Source: Thalassospira sp.
Lineage (GTDB): Bacteria > Pseudomonadota > Alphaproteobacteria > Rhodospirillales > Thalassospiraceae
Reading direction: 5' to 3'
DNA: 64,000 bases
Assembly: GCF_002709775.1 (NCBI RefSeq)
Contig: NZ_PAQR01000028.1
Coordinates: 1-64,000 of the forward strand
Of this stretch, positions 8,051 to 16,573 are shown in pieces (position 1 is the first letter of the stretch; each line of letters opens with the position of its first letter). A model generated the notes under the pieces. It did no database searches. It had not been told where the DNA came from and worked only from the letters and a program-made list of their open reading frames with translations. A program made the position numbers and the translations under genes.

Positions 8051-9139
8051 TCAGTTCTTGGCTTCTGCCGATTTTTCGATGGCATCAAGAACCTTGTGCA
8101 GTTCAACGCCGTCAGCAAAGGTCGGTGCTGTTTTAGTGCCGTTTTTGATGTCATCGGCGATACGGGCATAGATGCCCGCGACGTTACGTGCACCGGGGAA
8201 TTCCGGCATGCCTTCATAGACGGATGCATCTGGCATCAGATCGCTCAGTTCCTTTTCCTCGCCCTTGGCACCCTTGATGGTCAGCTGAACCATCTGGGCA
8301 TGACCAAGGCCTGCGGTGACCTGAATGTCGCCTTCGGTCCCGTTGATTTCCCAAAGAAGGTTGGTGCCGCGTGAAACGCCACCACGGTAATGCACCGAAA
8401 GGGCCGCACCACTTGCCATGGTGCCCTGAACAAGAACCTGATCGGCGGCGTTTTTCGGTTTTTCTTCGCCGGTTTCTGCGATCTTTACGGTGTCAAAGTT
8501 ACTGAGGAACGTGGCATCAAGGGTGCCGAAATCGCCCAGAACATCCTTGACGGCTGCCAGGGTATGAGCCATCGGGATGTCCTGCATGGTCGCACCATTT
8601 TTGCGATCAAACAGGTAATAGTGTTCAGCGATGCACTGGTTGGCCCAGTTGCCGCCGGTGCCGATCAGGCTGGTCGACAGAACCTTGCCGACATAGCCAT
8701 CCTTGATCAGCTTTGCCAGATGGATAATTTCCGGCGCGGTGCGGGCCTGCGTGCCGACAGCGGCGACGACGCCTTTCTGCTTGGCGAGTTCGGCCAGACG
8801 AACTGCTTCATCAAGACCATTGCCCAGCGGCCATTCGCAATAGACATGCTTGCCAGCTTCAAGGGCCTGTGACACCAGCTCGTAGTGATAGGGCACTTTG
8901 ACGGTAACGACGACAAGGTCGATTTCCGGGGATGCAACAAGTTCGGCGGGGCTTGAGAAGGCATATTTCAGGCCCAATTCATCGGCGGTGCGCTTGGCAC
9001 TTTCCGGTGTGCTGTTGGCAACGCCAACGATCTCATAGGTATCACCAAGTGCCTTGAGGGCCGGAAGGTGGGCGGTTGCGGCCCAGTGGCTGTCAGGGTT
9101 CAGGCCGATAAAGCCAACGCGAATAGGTGAGTTAGACAT
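8051..9139 (-). CDS. Gfo/Idh/MocA oxidoreductase, GAL80-like
   Basis: A 362-residue NAD(P)-dependent oxidoreductase. The N-terminal Rossmann fold starts RVGFIGLN (the glycine motif is less regular than usual), and the catalytic-loop position of the family reads CEWPLG in place of the common EKP. Two-domain length and the C-terminal segment resemble the GAL80-like subgroup, so sugar or polyol oxidation is plausible but the substrate is unknown. The ATG at 9139 is chosen because AAGGAG lies just upstream; an in-frame extension to 9226 has no such site. It is divergent from an AraC-type regulator at 9446, a probable regulator of this gene. Confidence 0.87.
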   Translation of the reverse strand: MSNSPIRVGFIGLNPDSHWAATAHLPALKALGDTYEIVGVANSTPESAKRTADELGLKYAFSSPAELVASPEIDLVVVTVKVPYHYELVSQALEAGKHVYCEWPLGNGLDEAVRLAELAKQKGVVAAVGTQARTAPEIIHLAKLIKDGYVGKVLSTSLIGTGGNWANQCIAEHYYLFDRKNGATMQDIPMAHTLAAVKDVLGDFGTLDATFLSNFDTVKIAETGEEKPKNAADQVLVQGTMASGAALSVHYRGGVSRGTNLLWEINGTEGDIQVTAGLGHAQMVQLTIKGAKGEEKELSDLMPDASVYEGMPEFPGARNVAGIYARIADDIKNGTKTAPTFADGVELHKVLDAIEKSAEAKN

Positions 9140-9445
9140 AGAAGGTGCTCCTTGCACGAAAGCTCCGGCAAACGCCGTCTTTGCGTCCTTGCCTGCAATG
9201 CGGCTGCGCAAAGATGGATTTGCCAAAAACGTTCATGGCGTCTTATGCTTTGATATGTGCAAAGCCTGCGACGCCGTGTGTATGGGCACCATTTAAGCTC
9301 GTTGTCGGGCTTCGTGCTTGCAGGTTTCGATCTATTATTTGCCTAATTTGATCATTTGCCGATTGCGGCCGTGCTCTTGCGGGCAAATATGGCTTAAATC
9401 ATCGATGGATCGTGCTTCCGTCCTTCACCGTTTCAGAGCATCAAG

Positions 9446-10330
9446 ATGCAAGAAAAACTCCAGCAACTTTGTTCTCAGGCCCGCGAAATCGCCAAGCCGG
9501 GCCAATTCGTCAACATCCTTGACGGGTTTGATCTTTATGCGGTGACAGAGGCCGGGGCACCTGTGGTCACACTCTATGAACCGGTGGCCTGCATCGTTTT
9601 GCAGGGATCGATGGAAGTCATTGTCGGCGACAGCATCCTGCATTATGCGCCGGGGTCCTGCTTTGTCGGTTCGATCGACCTGCCTGTGGCGGGTCAGATC
9701 ACCAAGGCGAGTTTAGATGAGCCCTATATGGCGATCAGCATCGCGCTTCATCGCGATCATCTGGCCGATCTGGTGGCCCAGGCCCCGGATGTTGACCCGG
9801 ATGCGCGTAAAGGTTTTGCCGTCGGCCCGGCCCCCGATGCTCTGTTTGATGCCTGCCAGCGCTTGCTTGCGCTCAAACACGCCCCCGAAGACGTCGCGGT
9901 GATGGGCGCCTTGCTTGAAAAGGAAATTCTTTATCGCCTGCTGCGCGGGCCGCAGGCGGCAGCGCTGCATCAGATCGTTGCGTCCGATCCAAAAATCGCG
10001 CAGGTTCGCCGCGCGCTCAACTGGATCCGCAACAATATCGATCAAAGCGTTCCGATTGGCGACATGGCCAATTGTGCGGGCATGAGCCCGGCATCGTTCC
10101 GCCGCCATTTCCGCAACGCAACGGGCATGAGCCCGCTGCAATATCAGAAAACACTCCGCCTGCAGGCAGCACGCCGCGCCATCCTTGCGGGTGCCGAAGT
10201 CGGCCGTGCAGCCTTTGACGTCGGCTATGAAAGCGCCTCCCAATTCAGCCGTGAATACACCCGTCTGTTCGGTCTGGCACCGTCGTACGATGCCAAGCGG
10301 TTGCAGGCCTCGGGGACGGATGCAGCGTAA
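9446..10330 (+). CDS. AraC family transcriptional regulator
   Basis: A 294-residue regulator with an AraC_N-type cupin sensor (about 20-170; it includes YEPVACIVLQG and YAPGSCFVGS) and a C-terminal double helix-turn-helix DNA-binding domain (about 190-290; SPASFRRHFRNATGMSPLQY, then FDVGYESASQFSREY). It probably controls the divergent GAL80-like oxidoreductase, from which it is separated by about 300 bases, and possibly itself. The ligand is unknown. Confidence 0.9.
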   Translation: MQEKLQQLCSQAREIAKPGQFVNILDGFDLYAVTEAGAPVVTLYEPVACIVLQGSMEVIVGDSILHYAPGSCFVGSIDLPVAGQITKASLDEPYMAISIALHRDHLADLVAQAPDVDPDARKGFAVGPAPDALFDACQRLLALKHAPEDVAVMGALLEKEILYRLLRGPQAAALHQIVASDPKIAQVRRALNWIRNNIDQSVPIGDMANCAGMSPASFRRHFRNATGMSPLQYQKTLRLQAARRAILAGAEVGRAAFDVGYESASQFSREYTRLFGLAPSYDAKRLQASGTDAA

Positions 10331-10347
10331 TCTCGACGCGGTGAATA

Positions 10348-11001
10348 CTATCGCGCGGAGAAATACCGCCCCGGACGATGGTTCAGCGCAATGATCAGGT
10401 TGAGCACGACGGCGCCGAGGATTGAGAGTAGGACCTTGTCAAACGGCAAGGTCAGGAAAGCGCAGACGAGGATCACCATATCGACGGCAAGTTGGAAGTA
10501 ACCGGCGCGGATGTTGAAGTTTTCCTGCAGATACAGGGCCAGGATATTGACCCCGCCAAGGCCGGCGCGATGGCGAAACAGCATGAGCAGGCCAATCCCC
10601 ATCAACGCACCTCCGGCAACGGCGGCATAGATCGGGTTGAGCGTCTCGAACGTCGCCAGCATCGGGGTCAGTTTCGAGAAGGCCGAGACCAGACCAACGG
10701 CGATGAAGGTCTTGATGGTAAATGCCTTGCCCATGCGTTTGAACGCCAGCCAGTAAAACGGCAGGTTGATCACAAAGAAGATCACGCCAAAGGACAGGCC
10801 CGTGGCATGCTCGATCAAAAGGGCGGCCCCGGCGGTACTGCCGGTGACAAGGATGCTTTCGCTATAAAGCGTCACACCGAGTGACACCACCATGGTGCCG
10901 AGCAACAGGGCCAGCACATCCTCATACAGGCGATGGGCGATATCGTCCTTTTTCGGTGTGCTGGTGGTGGTTGCAGTATCGGTTGTGTTTTCGGTGCTCA
11001 T
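10348..11001 (-). CDS. YitT/DUF161 family membrane protein
   Basis: A 217-residue inner-membrane protein with a polar Thr-rich N terminus (1-25) and about six hydrophobic segments. Family signatures are SLGVTLYSESILVTGSTAGAA near 40-60, FGVIFFVINLPFYWLAFKRMG, and HRAGLGGVNILALYL. It lacks the C-terminal DUF2179 domain found in longer YitT relatives. The function of the family is not known. It is convergent with the AraC gene. The start ATG at 11001 lies 32 bases from the left end of the MITE-like repeat, so that element occupies its upstream region. Confidence 0.82.
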   Translation of the reverse strand: MSTENTTDTATTTSTPKKDDIAHRLYEDVLALLLGTMVVSLGVTLYSESILVTGSTAGAALLIEHATGLSFGVIFFVINLPFYWLAFKRMGKAFTIKTFIAVGLVSAFSKLTPMLATFETLNPIYAAVAGGALMGIGLLMLFRHRAGLGGVNILALYLQENFNIRAGYFQLAVDMVILVCAFLTLPFDKVLLSILGAVVLNLIIALNHRPGRYFSAR

Positions 11002-11032
11002 AAGCGAAATGCCGCCAGTTGGTTGATTAATT

Positions 11033-11297
11033 AGGGTCAGGACCTATCAATTTGGTTCGAATGGTTGATCGGATTTGTGCGGATACGCGAAGCAAAACCG
11101 CGGGAAGATGTCTATCTTTCAAGGTTTTGCGACAAAGTAGCCCGTGCAAATCCGTTCAATCCGAAGGACAGACGTTATATTTGCAAACTCCTGCGTCAAA
11201 CCCCTTGTCCGGGGCACCAGCCCGCCCGGCGCGCTTTTCCTTGAATTTCACAAATATAACGTCTGCCATTCCAATCAAATTGATAGGCCCTGACCCT
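11033..11297. repeat. MITE-like element with nested inverted repeats
   Basis: Two 32-base ends, 11033-11064 and 11266-11297, form an inverted repeat with only three mismatches; the shared start is AGGGTCAGG(A/G)CCTATCAATT. A second perfect inverted repeat, CAGACGTTATATTTG (11169-11183) against CAAATATAACGTCTG (11251-11265), lies inside, the right copy abutting the right end. The 265-base unit holds no ORF of note, so it resembles a non-autonomous miniature transposable element or an internally deleted insertion sequence. No convincing target duplication is visible. It fills most of the gap 11002-11461. Confidence 0.72.
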
Positions 11298-11392
11298 CAC
11301 TAAAAATACGCCTTTCGCAGGTGCGAAACAAGCTGTGCGCAAGAAGGGGGCGAAAATCGCGCGTTTTTGATATGGGGGCATCCCCAAACGCA

Positions 11393-11420
11393 AAAGACCG
11401 ACCCAAACGGGGCCGGTCTT
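11393..11420 (-). terminator. Probable terminator of the aldo/keto reductase gene
   Basis: AAGACCG pairs with CGGTCTT (7 bp) and the flanking CAAAA gives a short T run on the minus strand, 42 bases past the reductase stop codon. Confidence 0.5.
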
Positions 11421-11461
11421 GGTAATTTTATGCGTGTTTGCGAAGGTCTTCTTTGCTGGGG

Positions 11462-12292
11462 TCAGGCGGCCTGATCCCATTTCGGGGCAAAGGACGGATC
11501 AATCAGGCGACCGTCCGGTTTGGCAAGATCATGGATCGCGGCCATATCGCTTTCAGACAGCTCGAAATCAAAGATATCGAAATTGGCTGCCGCATTTTTC
11601 GGCGATCCCGATTTCGGAATGGCCACGACGCTGTCTTGTTGCATCAACCAGCGCAGCGTCACCTGAACAGCCGATTTGCCATATTTCTCGCCAATGGCCT
11701 TAAGCGTCGGGTCCTTCAGGACCGTGCCACGCGCAATCGGGCAATAGGCGGTCAGCAGCATGTCGCGTGCGCGCAGGCTTTCGAGCACCTTGGTCTGATC
11801 AAGATAGGGGTGATATTCGACCTGATTGACTGTGAGGGGAATATTGGACAGCGACACGGCCTTTTCGATCAGGGCAGTCGGGAAGTTTGAAATCCCGATC
11901 AGGCGGGTCATGCCGAGGTTTTTGACCTCGTTCAATGCCGCAATGGTTTCTTCAAGCGGCACATCGTCGGTCGGCCAGTGCAGAAGCAACAGATCGACAT
12001 GTTCAAGATCAAGCTTGCGCAGGCTTTCCATGACCGAGGTCTGGAGATCGCCGCTTTGGAATTTGTCGTACCAGATTTTGGTGGTGACGAAATAGTCGTC
12101 GCGTGCAAGGCCGGATGCCTTCAGGCCGCGACCGACGCCTTCTTCATTGTGATACATCTGGGCGGTATCGAAATGGCGATAGCCGATCTTGGCGGCTTCC
12201 GCGATCATGGTCGCGGCATCATCGTTATTGAGCTCATACGTCCCAAAGCCAAGGGCGGGAATTTCAACGCCCTACCAGTTCCGGTAAATCAT
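11462..12292 (-). pseudogene. Aldo/keto reductase (DKG reductase type) with amber codon 7
   Basis: Read from the ATG at 12292 the frame is MIYRNW, then TAG (12274-12272), then GVEIPALGFGTYEL and on through a complete 276-codon aldo/keto reductase. The catalytic residues are otherwise present: D and Y in FDTAQMYHNE, K in TTKIW, H in LLLHWP, plus the IPKSGSP coenzyme loop. A CAG-to-TAG change would explain the break. The next ATG is at 12208 and would delete the first beta strands and the GFGTY cofactor residues, leaving 248 codons. Either the gene is inactivated, or it is read through, or the base is a sequencing error. No ribosome-site evidence supports the internal start. Confidence 0.75.
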
Positions 12293-12632
12293 GCTGGTTT
12301 ACCCCCTGTGAAGTTTGATTGTTGTGATTTTGGCTGTTCCCGAGGTCATGTGCAAATGACGATCAGGTGTCAGTTTGCCCGATATGTGCGCCAGATTTAG
12401 TCCAATGACGTAACGGCGCAACCTGTACATCAGGATGAGAAAGGCTGTGCATTCGGGGTGTTGTGCGGGAACGCCTGATATTCGGAGCCTGAATTCAGGC
12501 AAAGAAAAAGGGCGACCATGGGTAATGAGTCGCCCGAAGTTCAGGACTTAGAGTGAGGCTGTATCAAGCCAAGAACGAGATTGGCCCAATCCCGGTGGGC
12601 AATCCTTGATGTGGCTCAAACGCCGTGGATTA
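12293..12632. other. Non-coding gap between the reductase and the COG0523 gene
   Basis: A 340-base stretch without a supported gene on either strand. It holds the minus-strand terminator at 12501-12535 and presumably the promoter of the reductase remnant near 12300-12400. No further structure was recognised. Confidence 0.6.
12501..12535 (-). terminator. Terminator of the hisI-COG0523 operon
   Basis: GGGCGAC (12510-12516) pairs with GTCGCCC (12529-12535). The upstream AAAGAAAAA becomes a T-rich tail for minus-strand transcripts leaving the COG0523 gene. Confidence 0.8.
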
Positions 12633-13799
12633 TTATTTGCCTGCGTTATCTTCGCTGGTTTCGCTGACCGCGGCATTGAGATGATAGAATGAGTCACGAA
12701 TTACCTGCGGGCCGAGATCCTTGGTGATGAAAACGATCTTTGATCGATGGTCGTTGCTTGGCCAGGCGGGAAGGGATGCCGGCGGGTGAAAGACATGCTG
12801 CACGGCATGAATGGCGACCGGCGCATCTTCGCCCACCAGATTAAGGATGCCTTTTACCCGCAAAAGGCTTTCGCCGCGCATCTGGGTAAAGATTTCGGCC
12901 CACGTAACAAACGCGTCCCAATGGATTGGTTCATTAAAGGTGATGCAGAAGGACCGGATGTGATCATCATGGCGGTTTACATCATGGCTGTGATCATGGT
13001 GGTGGTGCTCGTGATCATGGTCATGGGAATGATCATGAGCATGGCCGTGGTCGTGAGAATGATCGTGCGTGTGCCCATGCTCGTCATGATGATGGTCGTC
13101 GCCATGCTGTTCATAGGCTTCATCACGCAGCCATTTCTGTACATCCATGCTTTTGGTCGTCGGATCATAGAGCCCGGCATTGAAAAGCTTGGAAACCGCA
13201 ATATCGCCATTGACCACCGGATAAATCGGCGCGGCCGGATTAAGCGCACGCAGGCGGTCTTCAAGTTCTACCCGTGTGGCGTCATCAGCCAGATCGGCCT
13301 TGGTCATCAGGATGCGATCGGCAACCGCGGCCTGCTTCACACTTTCGGGATGGTTATCAAGCTGCCCCGCACCATGGAGCGCATCGACCGTGGTGACCAC
13401 GCTATCAAGACGGAACTTGGTGGTCAGAAGCGGGTCAGTCATCAGGGTGTGCAGGATCGGGGCCGGATCGGCAAGGCCGGTGGTTTCAATGATCACCCGA
13501 TCAAATTCCGGGATTTCACCGCGCGTACGTTTGACAAACAGATCGCGCAAACCGGAAATCAGATCGCCGCGCACCGAGCAGCAAATGCAGCCCGAATTCA
13601 GCAACACCACGTCTTCGGAGACTTCGCGCACCAGAAGGTGATCAAGCCCGATCTCCCCAAACTCGTTGATCAGGACCGCGGTCTTGTCCATGCCGTCCTG
13701 GGTCAGCAGGGCGTTGAGAAGCGTGGTCTTGCCACTGCCGAGAAAGCCGGTAATGACGGTGGTGGCGATGCGGTCAAACTGTTCGTTGGAAAGGGCCAT
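12633..13799 (-). CDS. COG0523 (CobW/P47K) GTPase with His-rich insert, putative zinc metallochaperone
   Basis: A 388-residue G3E-family GTPase. The P loop is GFLGSGKTT (about 18-26), the metal-binding CxCC motif is CICC at 71-74, and ETTGLADPAPI follows. A long insert of alternating His and Asp (roughly residues 235-285) precedes the CobW C-terminal domain. These proteins deliver metal to client enzymes with GTP hydrolysis. The shared regulatory palindrome and the neighbours hisI, zur and znuCB point to zinc. The ATG at 13799 is preferred over an in-frame TTG two codons upstream. Promoter-proximal hisI and a terminator at 12501-12535 define a two-gene unit. Confidence 0.92.
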   Translation of the reverse strand: MALSNEQFDRIATTVITGFLGSGKTTLLNALLTQDGMDKTAVLINEFGEIGLDHLLVREVSEDVVLLNSGCICCSVRGDLISGLRDLFVKRTRGEIPEFDRVIIETTGLADPAPILHTLMTDPLLTTKFRLDSVVTTVDALHGAGQLDNHPESVKQAAVADRILMTKADLADDATRVELEDRLRALNPAAPIYPVVNGDIAVSKLFNAGLYDPTTKSMDVQKWLRDEAYEQHGDDHHHDEHGHTHDHSHDHGHAHDHSHDHDHEHHHHDHSHDVNRHDDHIRSFCITFNEPIHWDAFVTWAEIFTQMRGESLLRVKGILNLVGEDAPVAIHAVQHVFHPPASLPAWPSNDHRSKIVFITKDLGPQVIRDSFYHLNAAVSETSEDNAGK

Positions 13800-13852
13800 G
13801 ATCAATCAGGTTTTGTGGTTTGGGGCAGTGAAAGTGACAATGACAGTGGGGC

Positions 13853-14251
13853 TTATTTCTTGCCGTAAAGCTCTTCGACCGAGACTTCCGGTTCGGAAAT
13901 CACGACTTCTTCGCCGTCACGTGCGGCGAAATAGAAACAGTTGCGCCGACCGGTGTGGCACGCGACCCCGATCTGATCGACTTCGACCAGAATGGTGTCC
14001 ATGTCGCAGTCATAGCGAAAATCGACAAGTTTCTGTACTTGACCGCTGCTTTCGCCCTTACGCCAGAGTTTGCCGCGAGAGCGCGAGAAATAGCAAACTC
14101 GGCCGGTTTCAAGTGTCTCAAGCACCGCGTCGCGGTTCATCCAGGCCATCATCAGGACTTCGCCGCTGTCATGTTGCTGGGCGATTGCCGGGATCAGGCC
14201 GTTTTCGTTGAATTTCAGTTTGTCGGCAATCAATGCATTTGAGCCCGTCAT
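13853..14251 (-). CDS. hisI: Phosphoribosyl-AMP cyclohydrolase
   Basis: A 132-residue single-domain HisI, which opens the purine ring of phosphoribosyl-AMP in histidine synthesis (third step). The magnesium motif DCDMD (81-85) and the zinc cysteines C82, C98 and C105 (ACHTGRRNC) are all present, so it should be a zinc enzyme. GGAG lies seven bases before the ATG. It is not with other his genes but is the first gene of a unit with a COG0523 GTPase, divergent from zur across a Zur-box-like palindrome. That context suggests HisI is a zinc-supplied client or a stress-induced copy. Confidence 0.95.
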   Translation of the reverse strand: MTGSNALIADKLKFNENGLIPAIAQQHDSGEVLMMAWMNRDAVLETLETGRVCYFSRSRGKLWRKGESSGQVQKLVDFRYDCDMDTILVEVDQIGVACHTGRRNCFYFAARDGEEVVISEPEVSVEELYGKK

Positions 14252-14301
14252 GGGGGTGCTCCGGTCGATGGTGGTTGACTTTTGACGTTCGGCGCGTCAG
14301 A

Positions 14302-14322
14302 AAATGATATATTATAACATTT
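14302..14322. promoter_or_regulatory. Putative Zur box between hisI and zur
   Basis: A 21-base near-perfect palindrome, AAATGATATATTATAACATT followed by T; only the pair at positions 6 and 16 fails. The AATGTTATAA half-site style matches Zur operators described in Alphaproteobacteria. It lies 51 bases upstream of hisI and about 80 upstream of zur, so one operator could repress both directions when zinc is sufficient. Confidence 0.82.
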
Positions 14323-14402
14323 CATCAGATGCCACGGCTTTTTGAAATCGCTGCAGCCTCAGCTGCCGAAATCAGGTGGCCGTCGTTACGAGATATTCAG
14401 CT

Positions 14403-14879
14403 ATGAGCGATCTTTTCCCGAAAAAGGGCCACGATCACGACAGATGTGTGCATAGCGCACTTGCGCAGGCAGAGAAAGTCTGTGACAGCGAAAATGCCCG
14501 CTTTACCGATATGCGCCGGAAGGTCTTTACCCTGATCTGGCAATCGCACAAGGCGGTGACGGCTTATGAGCTGCTCGATGCGCTGACGGCCGAAGGGCAA
14601 CGTGTGCAGCCGCCCACGGTCTATCGTGCGCTGGAATTTTTGACCGAGCTTGGACTGGTGCACCGCATTGAGTCGCTTAATGCCTATTTCGGCTGTGACC
14701 GGCCCGATTGCGAACATCTGGGGCAGTATTTCATCTGTACTGATTGTGGCCGCGTGGCCGAGGCGGTGAACGAGGATATGAGCAACGCGGTGCGCAAGGC
14801 CGCGCGCAGTGTCGGCTTTACCATTCAGGCGACCACGGTCGAGATCAAGGGGCTGTGCCATGACTGCGCCACTCATTGA
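14403..14879 (+). CDS. zur: Zinc uptake regulator Zur (Fur family)
   Basis: A 158-residue Fur-family repressor. The winged helix is about 30-95 ([23 protein letters not shown]) and the C-terminal dimerisation domain carries structural zinc pairs C112/C115 (CTDC) and C152/C155 (CHDC). The N terminus is rich in His and Cys (GHDHDRC). Placement directly before znuC and znuB identifies it as Zur rather than Fur. The ATG at 14403 is preferred over an in-frame GTG at 14376. The 3' end overlaps znuC by 20 bases, so regulator and transporter are made together, presumably under the palindrome at 14302-14322. Confidence 0.95.
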   Translation: MSDLFPKKGHDHDRCVHSALAQAEKVCDSENARFTDMRRKVFTLIWQSHKAVTAYELLDALTAEGQRVQPPTVYRALEFLTELGLVHRIESLNAYFGCDRPDCEHLGQYFICTDCGRVAEAVNEDMSNAVRKAARSVGFTIQATTVEIKGLCHDCATH

Positions 14880-15696
14880 AGGCCGTGACCTGATCCTGTC
14901 CTTTGGCAATGAGCGCGTCCTTGATCAGGTATCGCTTGCCATTCATCCGGGCGAGATCATCACCCTGATCGGGCCGAACGGGGCGGGCAAATCCACATTG
15001 GTCAAAACGCTTCTGGGCTTGCAGAAGCCCGATAGTGGCGAGGTCGTGCGCAAACGCGGGCTTACAATCGGCTATGTGCCGCAGAAGCTTGCTATCGATC
15101 AGGTTCTGCCGATGACCGTGAAGCGGTTTCTGACATTGACCCGCTCTGCCAGCCGGACTGAATGCGAAGGCGTTCTGGGCCAGGTCGGGGCGGGGCATGT
15201 GATCGATGCGCAGATGAGCCAGCTTTCGGGCGGCGAGACGCAGCGTGTGATGCTGGCGCGTACCCTTTTGCTGCGCCCGAACCTTCTGGTGCTTGATGAG
15301 CCGACGCAAGGGGTTGATGTGTCCGGTCAGGCGGAGCTTTATCGCCTGATTGATGACATCCGCCGCGAGCTTGATTGTGCGGTTCTGATGATTTCGCATG
15401 ATCTGCATCTGGTGATGGCCAAGACCGATCAGGTGGTATGTTTCAACCGTCATGTCTGCTGCCACGGGCAGCCCGAAACCGTGCGCCAGCATCCGGAATA
15501 CCGGTCGCTGTTTGGGGTGCGTGAGGCCGATGCGATTGGCATTTATCACCACGAACACGATCATGAACATGATCTGTCGGGGCATGTTGTCGGCGGATGC
15601 GGCCATGATCATACGCACGATCATTCGCACGACCATCATCACCACGCACATGATCACGGCACAACCGTCAAAGAAGGGGCAGGGACACACCAATGA
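14860..15696 (+). CDS. znuC: Zinc ABC transporter ATP-binding protein ZnuC
   Basis: A 278-residue ATPase that powers zinc import. Walker [10 protein letters not shown] is about 38-46, signature LSGGE 122-126, Walker B LLVLDE 142-147. The C terminus (about 226-272) is a tail dense in His and Asp, a likely zinc-binding buffer typical of ZnuC. It starts at the ATG overlapping the end of zur and ends in an ATGA overlap with znuB. No periplasmic binding protein gene (znuA) is in the window; it must lie elsewhere. Confidence 0.96.
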   Translation: MTAPLIEGRDLILSFGNERVLDQVSLAIHPGEIITLIGPNGAGKSTLVKTLLGLQKPDSGEVVRKRGLTIGYVPQKLAIDQVLPMTVKRFLTLTRSASRTECEGVLGQVGAGHVIDAQMSQLSGGETQRVMLARTLLLRPNLLVLDEPTQGVDVSGQAELYRLIDDIRRELDCAVLMISHDLHLVMAKTDQVVCFNRHVCCHGQPETVRQHPEYRSLFGVREADAIGIYHHEHDHEHDLSGHVVGGCGHDHTHDHSHDHHHHAHDHGTTVKEGAGTHQ

Positions 15697-16496
15697 TGGA
15701 TGATTTCCTGTTTCGTGCCGTTTTGGGCGGTGTTTTGCTGGCCGTCGTTTGTGGCCCATTTGGGGCTTTCATCGTCTGGCGGCGCATGGCGTTCTTTGGC
15801 GATATGCTCGCCCACACGGCCCTTTTGGGGGTCGCGCTTGGTCTTCTGATCGGGGTGGATGTGCGGATTGGCATGATCGCGACCTGTCTGGCAGCGGCGC
15901 TTATTTTGGCCTTTGGTCAGCGGCAATCACGGATTGGCAATGACACCGTGCTGGGCATGCTGGCCCATTCCACGCTGGCACTTGGTATGGTGGCCCTTGC
16001 CTTTGTGCAGGGTGTGGCGATTGACCTCATGGCCTATCTGTTTGGCGATATTCTGGCGGTCAATGCGGCGGATATCTGGCTTCTGGGTGTTGGTGGGGCG
16101 TTTGCGCTTGGGATCCTGACATGGATGTGGCGCCCGTTGCTGGCACTCACGGTCAGCCCGGAAATTGCTGCGGCTGAGAGCATTCCGGTCGAACGGTTGC
16201 GTTTGATCTTCATGCTGTTGATGGCGCTTGTGATCGGCATGGCGATCAAGATTGTCGGTGTTCTTCTGATCACAGCTCTTTTGATCGTGCCGGCCGCGAG
16301 CGCACGCTTTTTTGCCCGGACGCCGGAACAAATGGCGATTGGGGCGGGGATGTTTGGTGCAGCTGCCGTTCTGGCAGGCATTGCCCTGTCATGGCATGTC
16401 GATACCCCGGCCGGGCCGAGTATTGTGATTTCGGCAGCTGCGATCTTTATCCTGTCGGCAGGATTTGCGCCGGTTATGCGGAAGCTTGTTTCGTAA
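15693..16496 (+). CDS. znuB: Zinc ABC transporter permease ZnuB
   Basis: A 267-residue inner-membrane permease of the ABC-3 family with seven to nine hydrophobic segments. Family stretches include [20 protein letters not shown], the helix with [11 protein letters not shown], and [22 protein letters not shown] sequence near residue 190. It forms the zinc channel with ZnuC, to which it is coupled by a four-base overlap. It is the last gene of zur-znuC-znuB; a strong terminator follows at 16524-16554. Confidence 0.96.
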   Translation: MMDDFLFRAVLGGVLLAVVCGPFGAFIVWRRMAFFGDMLAHTALLGVALGLLIGVDVRIGMIATCLAAALILAFGQRQSRIGNDTVLGMLAHSTLALGMVALAFVQGVAIDLMAYLFGDILAVNAADIWLLGVGGAFALGILTWMWRPLLALTVSPEIAAAESIPVERLRLIFMLLMALVIGMAIKIVGVLLITALLIVPAASARFFARTPEQMAIGAGMFGAAAVLAGIALSWHVDTPAGPSIVISAAAIFILSAGFAPVMRKLVS

Positions 16497-16523
16497 AGCG
16501 GATCTTGTCGATGGTGACAAAGC

Positions 16524-16554
16524 AAAACGGCGCGGAATTTCCGCGCCGTTTTTC
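16524..16554. terminator. Bidirectional terminator between znuB and metC
   Basis: AAAACGGCGCGG (16524-16535) pairs with CCGCGCCGTTTT (16541-16552) around a 5-base loop. A tracts on one side and T tracts on the other allow use from both convergent genes. Confidence 0.9.
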
Positions 16555-16573
16555 ATTTTGATGATGGCTGTTT

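Noticed and set aside
12272..12274. TAG in the aldo/keto reductase as a programmed amber (pyrrolysine) codon
   Set aside because: Nothing suggests pyrrolysine in this lineage and the position aligns with a Gln in an ordinary NWQGVEIPALG start; a point mutation is simpler.
12960..13100. Repetitive CATGATCATGG-like DNA as a satellite or CRISPR
   Set aside because: The repeats encode the His/Asp-rich insert of the COG0523 protein in frame and have no spacer structure.
12747..13868. A 373-codon plus-strand frame opposite the COG0523 gene
   Set aside because: The Met/Val-rich stretch is only the complement of the His-rich insert; the minus-strand GTPase is unmistakable.
15550..15660. Repetitive CATGATCAC-like DNA as a repeat array
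   Set aside because: It encodes the His-rich tail of ZnuC.
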